Both the position numbers and the translations under genes were made by a program. 64,000 bases of DNA from Gammaproteobacteria bacterium (GTDB taxonomy: Bacteria > Pseudomonadota > Gammaproteobacteria > JAABTG01), in NCBI GenBank assembly GCA_034522055.1, contig JAXHLS010000006.1:608116-672115 (forward strand). Direction: 5' to 3'. Every line of letters begins with the position of its first letter. The stretch's first letter is position 1. Below, one piece after another: positions 61,471 to 64,000 of this stretch. The notes under the pieces are model-generated. The model searched no databases. It had not been told where the DNA came from and saw only the letters and a list, made by a program, of their open reading frames with translations.

Positions 61471-61535
61471 AATAGGCAGATGTGGAGTGAACGAGTATTC
61501 GCGAGACTACGGCGTGGTTACGTAAAACTACCGAT
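61471..61535 (-). promoter_or_regulatory. promoter element of osmC shared with gcvH
   Basis: Reverse strand: GTAGTTTTACGTAACC, CCGTAGT, GCGAATACTCG, CCACATC, CCTATTGT. Matches the block order and spacing at 58074-58145. TTACGTAA is an added dyad in this copy. Confidence 0.7.
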
Positions 61536-61547
61536 GTTTTGAGTGAT

Positions 61548-62162
61548 TCATGTCATATCCGGGAGGGACATGAGCGTTCTGGCGAGGGCCACGGCCGATG
61601 TGACCTCCATCTTGCGCAGGACATTGGCGCGATGGGCCTCCACGGTGCGTGGGCTGATCTTGAGCCGGGCGGCGATGACCTTGTTGGGCTCACCCTCAGC
61701 CAGCATTGCCGCGATCTCTTTCTCCCGAGTCGTCAGTTCGGCATAACGTTCGCGGATGGCCGCGTGGGCATGGTGGCGGGCGCGCCACTCGGCATCGATC
61801 TCGAGGGCTTCACGAACGAGCCGAAGCATCACATGGTTACGGAAGGGTTTCTCGAGAAAATCCAGGGCCCCCTCCCGGACCATGTGCACGGACATTGGGA
61901 TATCCCCATGGCCGGATATGACGATGATGGGCAGGGTTGAATTCCTTTCCTTCAGTATCCGTTGCAGGGCCATGCCGTCGATTCCCGCCAGACAGACGTC
62001 GGTTATCAGGCAACCGGGCTGGTCTTTGTCGTAGGCGGCGAGAAAGGCATCGGCGGATTCGAAACCCCGGGAATGAAGATTCATGGAGCTTAGCAGTACC
62101 GCGAGTGCATCCCGCACCGCCGGGTCGTCATCCACGATGAAGACACAGGGCTCGGTACTCAT
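61548..62162 (-). CDS. FixJ/LuxR-type response regulator
   Basis: 204 aa. Receiver: FIVDDDPAVRDALAVL, phospho-Asp in CLITDVCLAGIDG, switch Thr/Ser and Lys in VISGHGDIPMSVHMV and FLEKPFRNHV. LuxR HTH: LTTREKEIAAMLAEGEPNKV, SPRTVEAHRANVLRKMEV. Overlaps the kinase stop by 4 bp. A likely controller of the gcvH and osmC promoters. Confidence 0.92.
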   Translation of the reverse strand: MSTEPCVFIVDDDPAVRDALAVLLSSMNLHSRGFESADAFLAAYDKDQPGCLITDVCLAGIDGMALQRILKERNSTLPIIVISGHGDIPMSVHMVREGALDFLEKPFRNHVMLRLVREALEIDAEWRARHHAHAAIRERYAELTTREKEIAAMLAEGEPNKVIAARLKISPRTVEAHRANVLRKMEVTSAVALARTLMSLPDMT

Positions 62163-63388
62163 GCCTTTGATGCGGGCAGGTGGAAATAGAAACAGGCCCC
62201 GCCATCGGGTGCATCCCGGTAGCCGATGATGCCGCCATGGGCCTCGATGATCGAGCGACTGATGGCCAGGCCCATTCCCATGCCTCGTTCCTTGGTGGTG
62301 AAGAACGGCAGGAAAAGGCCCTGGACGACATGGGCGGGGATTGGCTCGCCGTGATTACATAATGAGAACTCTACGGTCTTGCCGGGGATTTTGGAGACGG
62401 CGAGTGAGAGCCGGCGTTGGTCATAAGGCAGGTTTCCCATGGCCTGTATGGCATTGGTGACGAGATTGACCAGGACCTGTTCGATCTGGATGCGATCGGC
62501 CAGCAACTGGGGCAGGTCATCTTCGAGCCATAAATCGAGTTCGATGTGCTGGTGGCGCCGTTCCGCCTCCACCAGCTGCATGGTCTCTTCCACCAGGGTG
62601 GCGGGTGCCGTGGGCTGTGGCCGTGGTCCCTGCTTGCGGACGAATTCCCTTGCGCGATGAATGATCTGGCTGGCACGCTCCGACTGGAAGACGATCTTGT
62701 CCAGCAGCCCCCGGAGTTCCAGATGCTCTTCGCCGCATAACAACTGTGCTGATTCGGCATAACTGGAGATGGCACAAAGGGGTTGATTGAGCTCGTGGGC
62801 AAGGCCCGAAGCCATTTCCCCCATGGTGCTCAAACGACAGACATGCGCCAGTTCCGTCTGTTGCCGGCGTAATTGTTCCTCGTAATGCTTGCGTTCATTG
62901 ATGTCGCGGGTGACCGCCAGCAGCGCCGACACCCCGCCTTCGCTGTCGAGAAGCGGAGCGGCGTGGGTCTCCAGCCAACGCCGTTCCCCGTGAAGGCTCA
63001 ATACCTCGAATTCCATCGTGGCCCGTTGTCCACGGAAGACCTGGTCACTCAGGGCACGATAGCCATCCTGGTATTCAGGAATGAGAAAGTCGTAGATCGT
63101 TCTGCCGATCACCTCACCCGGTGCGGAGGCATCCAGCAGGTTCAGACCGGCGGGATTCATCTCCAGGATGACGCCGTCGCGATCCTGGAGTTTCACGCAT
63201 TCGGGCTCGGATTCGATAATCGTACGCAGGCGGTTGTGCTGTTGCTCTATGAGCCGGCCGTATTTTCCCTTTGCCGCCGCCATTTCCGCGATCCACCGGG
63301 CCCGGTTGAAGCGGGCCACCGTCCAACCCACTCCGAGGCCCAACAACAGACCGAGAACGAGATAAATGCCGAATAACGGATGGGTCAT
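62159..63388 (-). CDS. membrane-anchored PAS sensor histidine kinase (FixL/TodS-like)
   Basis: 409 aa. One N-terminal helix (PLFGIYLVLGLLLGLGVGWT), a PAS domain at ~55-175 (EPECVKLQDRDGVILEMNPA; RWLETHAAPLLDSEGGVSAL), phospho-acceptor His in ASGLAHELNQPLCAISSYAE, and an ATPase domain with NLVTNAIQAMGN and GMGMGLAISRSIIEAHGG. PAS fits sensing of a small molecule, redox state or gas. Confidence 0.92.
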   Translation of the reverse strand: MTHPLFGIYLVLGLLLGLGVGWTVARFNRARWIAEMAAAKGKYGRLIEQQHNRLRTIIESEPECVKLQDRDGVILEMNPAGLNLLDASAPGEVIGRTIYDFLIPEYQDGYRALSDQVFRGQRATMEFEVLSLHGERRWLETHAAPLLDSEGGVSALLAVTRDINERKHYEEQLRRQQTELAHVCRLSTMGEMASGLAHELNQPLCAISSYAESAQLLCGEEHLELRGLLDKIVFQSERASQIIHRAREFVRKQGPRPQPTAPATLVEETMQLVEAERRHQHIELDLWLEDDLPQLLADRIQIEQVLVNLVTNAIQAMGNLPYDQRRLSLAVSKIPGKTVEFSLCNHGEPIPAHVVQGLFLPFFTTKERGMGMGLAISRSIIEAHGGIIGYRDAPDGGACFYFHLPASKA

Positions 63389-63399
63389 GTACCTTCCAT

Positions 63400-64000
63400 T
63401 CAGACCGCTATCAACACCTCCCCCATCCCTTCTTCCGCCAGGTCGCCGAGGAAGCGACTGAAGGGGTCGGCGTCGTTAGCCATGAGGGGAGCCCATGCGC
63501 TACCGAGCAGGGGGCGAAAGAGGGCAAGGAAGCCGGGGGGACGGGGGCCGTTGGCGTTGAAGGTGGCGGGCATGGATGCGGGTTGCCGGGCCAGGATCAG
63601 AGTGCCCCGGCGCATCCCCGAGCCGCACCAGGTGCCGGCGCGTCCGGCCACCGCGATGGTGCCGGCGATCATGTTCGCCCCGAGATAATCTCCGGCATCG
63701 CCGTCGATGACCACGAGCCCGCGGCGCAGGCGCTCGCCGGCGCGGTGGCCGGCGCTGCCGCCTACCCGGATCATGCCACCGGCCATGCCGTGGGTAGTGC
63801 CGATGAGGGGGCCGCCCAGGCAATCACCGCAGCTCCCCGTGATCTCGAGGTTGCCGGCGACCATGCCGGCGCCGGCACGACCGCCGGCGTCGCCCTGGAC
63901 CCGGACATGGCCGCCGGCCAGGCCGCTGGCCGCCAGGGCTCCCGCATCGCCCTCCACCAGGAGTCGACCCCGGGTCATGCCGGCGCCGAGCTTGTCCAGG
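63400..64000 (-). CDS. fhcC: formyltransferase/hydrolase complex subunit C (formylmethanofuran dehydrogenase C-like), 5' end off the window
   Basis: 200 codons, open at the right edge. Repeated GXGXG-type beta-helix turns: LVEGDAGALAASGLAGGHVR, VQGDAGGRAGAGMVAGNLEI, GGMIRVGGSAGHRAGERLRR and IDGDAGDYLGANMIAGTIAV. The terminal GTWCGSGMRRGTLIL is characteristic of FmdC/FhcC. The GltB C-domain shares the fold but lacks this ending. The Fhc complex converts formyl-H4MPT to formate in C1 oxidation, fitting the nearby formate dehydrogenase and methanethiol oxidase. Confidence 0.85.
   Translation of the reverse strand, partial: LDKLGAGMTRGRLLVEGDAGALAASGLAGGHVRVQGDAGGRAGAGMVAGNLEITGSCGDCLGGPLIGTTHGMAGGMIRVGGSAGHRAGERLRRGLVVIDGDAGDYLGANMIAGTIAVAGRAGTWCGSGMRRGTLILARQPASMPATFNANGPRPPGFLALFRPLLGSAWAPLMANDADPFSRFLGDLAEEGMGEVLIAV

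Noticed and set aside
63400-64000. Glutamate synthase C-terminal domain
   Set aside because: Same GXGXG beta-helix, but the terminal GMRRGT block, the separate short gene and the C1 setting fit FhcC better.

Overview
The window is G+C-rich chromosomal DNA. The best fit is a sulfur-oxidising gammaproteobacterium that also handles C1 and aromatic compounds: a sulfur-globule-type envelope protein at 30.5 kb, a methanethiol oxidase (MtoX) locus at 52-58 kb, a two-subunit NAD-linked formate dehydrogenase at 46-50 kb, a tetrahydromethanopterin-pathway gene (fhcC) running off the right edge, and a meta-cleavage (catechol-type) lower pathway at 8.5-14.4 kb. No 16S rRNA or ribosomal protein is present, so the taxon is an inference from gene content.

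Layout. 0-1.8 kb: AmmeMemoRadiSam pair (amrB partial, amrS). 1.9-3.1 kb: initiator tRNA gene, its terminator, then a small gene graveyard holding a 3' tRNA fragment, a truncated UPF0175/PIN toxin-antitoxin pair, and scraps of a Card1/DUF1887-like protein and a YjbQ-like protein. 3.3-5.4 kb: LemA plus two TPM-domain proteins. 5.6-6.9 kb: a flavin disulfide reductase. 7.1-7.4 kb: one arm of a long inverted repeat whose partner lies at 59.0-59.25 kb. 7.6-14.4 kb: FCD-GntR regulator divergent from dmpCDEFGH-type genes. 14.4-21.4 kb: YCF48-like lipoprotein, MMPL/RND transporter, DUF1302 and DUF1329 proteins, probably an envelope uptake or trafficking system for a hydrophobic substrate. 21.5-25.2 kb: NahD-like isomerase, GST, ABM-domain membrane protein, TauE/SafE permease and ppsR. 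25.3-30.8 kb: VapBC, sodC, ubiX, a 2OG-oxygenase, a CarS-metallophosphoesterase fusion and the sulfur globule protein.

31.0-41.0 kb is a nitrate assimilation operon controlled by an ANTAR regulator. Its leader has a sigma-54 promoter match, three hexaloop hairpins and a terminator. Three of its genes (nrtA, nirB, nasA) carry large internal deletions, and nirD is fused to nirB. 41.0-43.7 kb holds a collapsed phenol hydroxylase locus (dmpR tail, dmpL and dmpN pieces, intact dmpO) between two ~300-bp direct repeats. 43.9-45.7 kb is a lower-G+C patch of toxin-antitoxin genes and an IS91-type transposase scrap.

45.9-64.0 kb appears dedicated to C1/sulfur compounds: formate dehydrogenase, a small ferredoxin, an SCO copper chaperone, MtoX behind a near-perfect sigma-54 promoter, an SCO-MauG fusion, a second MauG, a TlpA-like thioredoxin, a GcvH-like protein, a FadL-type porin, an OsmC protein, a FixJ-type two-component system and fhcC. 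The proposed flow (inference) is methanethiol to formaldehyde plus sulfide, formaldehyde through the H4MPT route to formate, formate to CO2 with NADH, and sulfide to stored sulfur. The gcvH and osmC promoters share a ~70-bp signature and may be targets of the adjacent two-component system.
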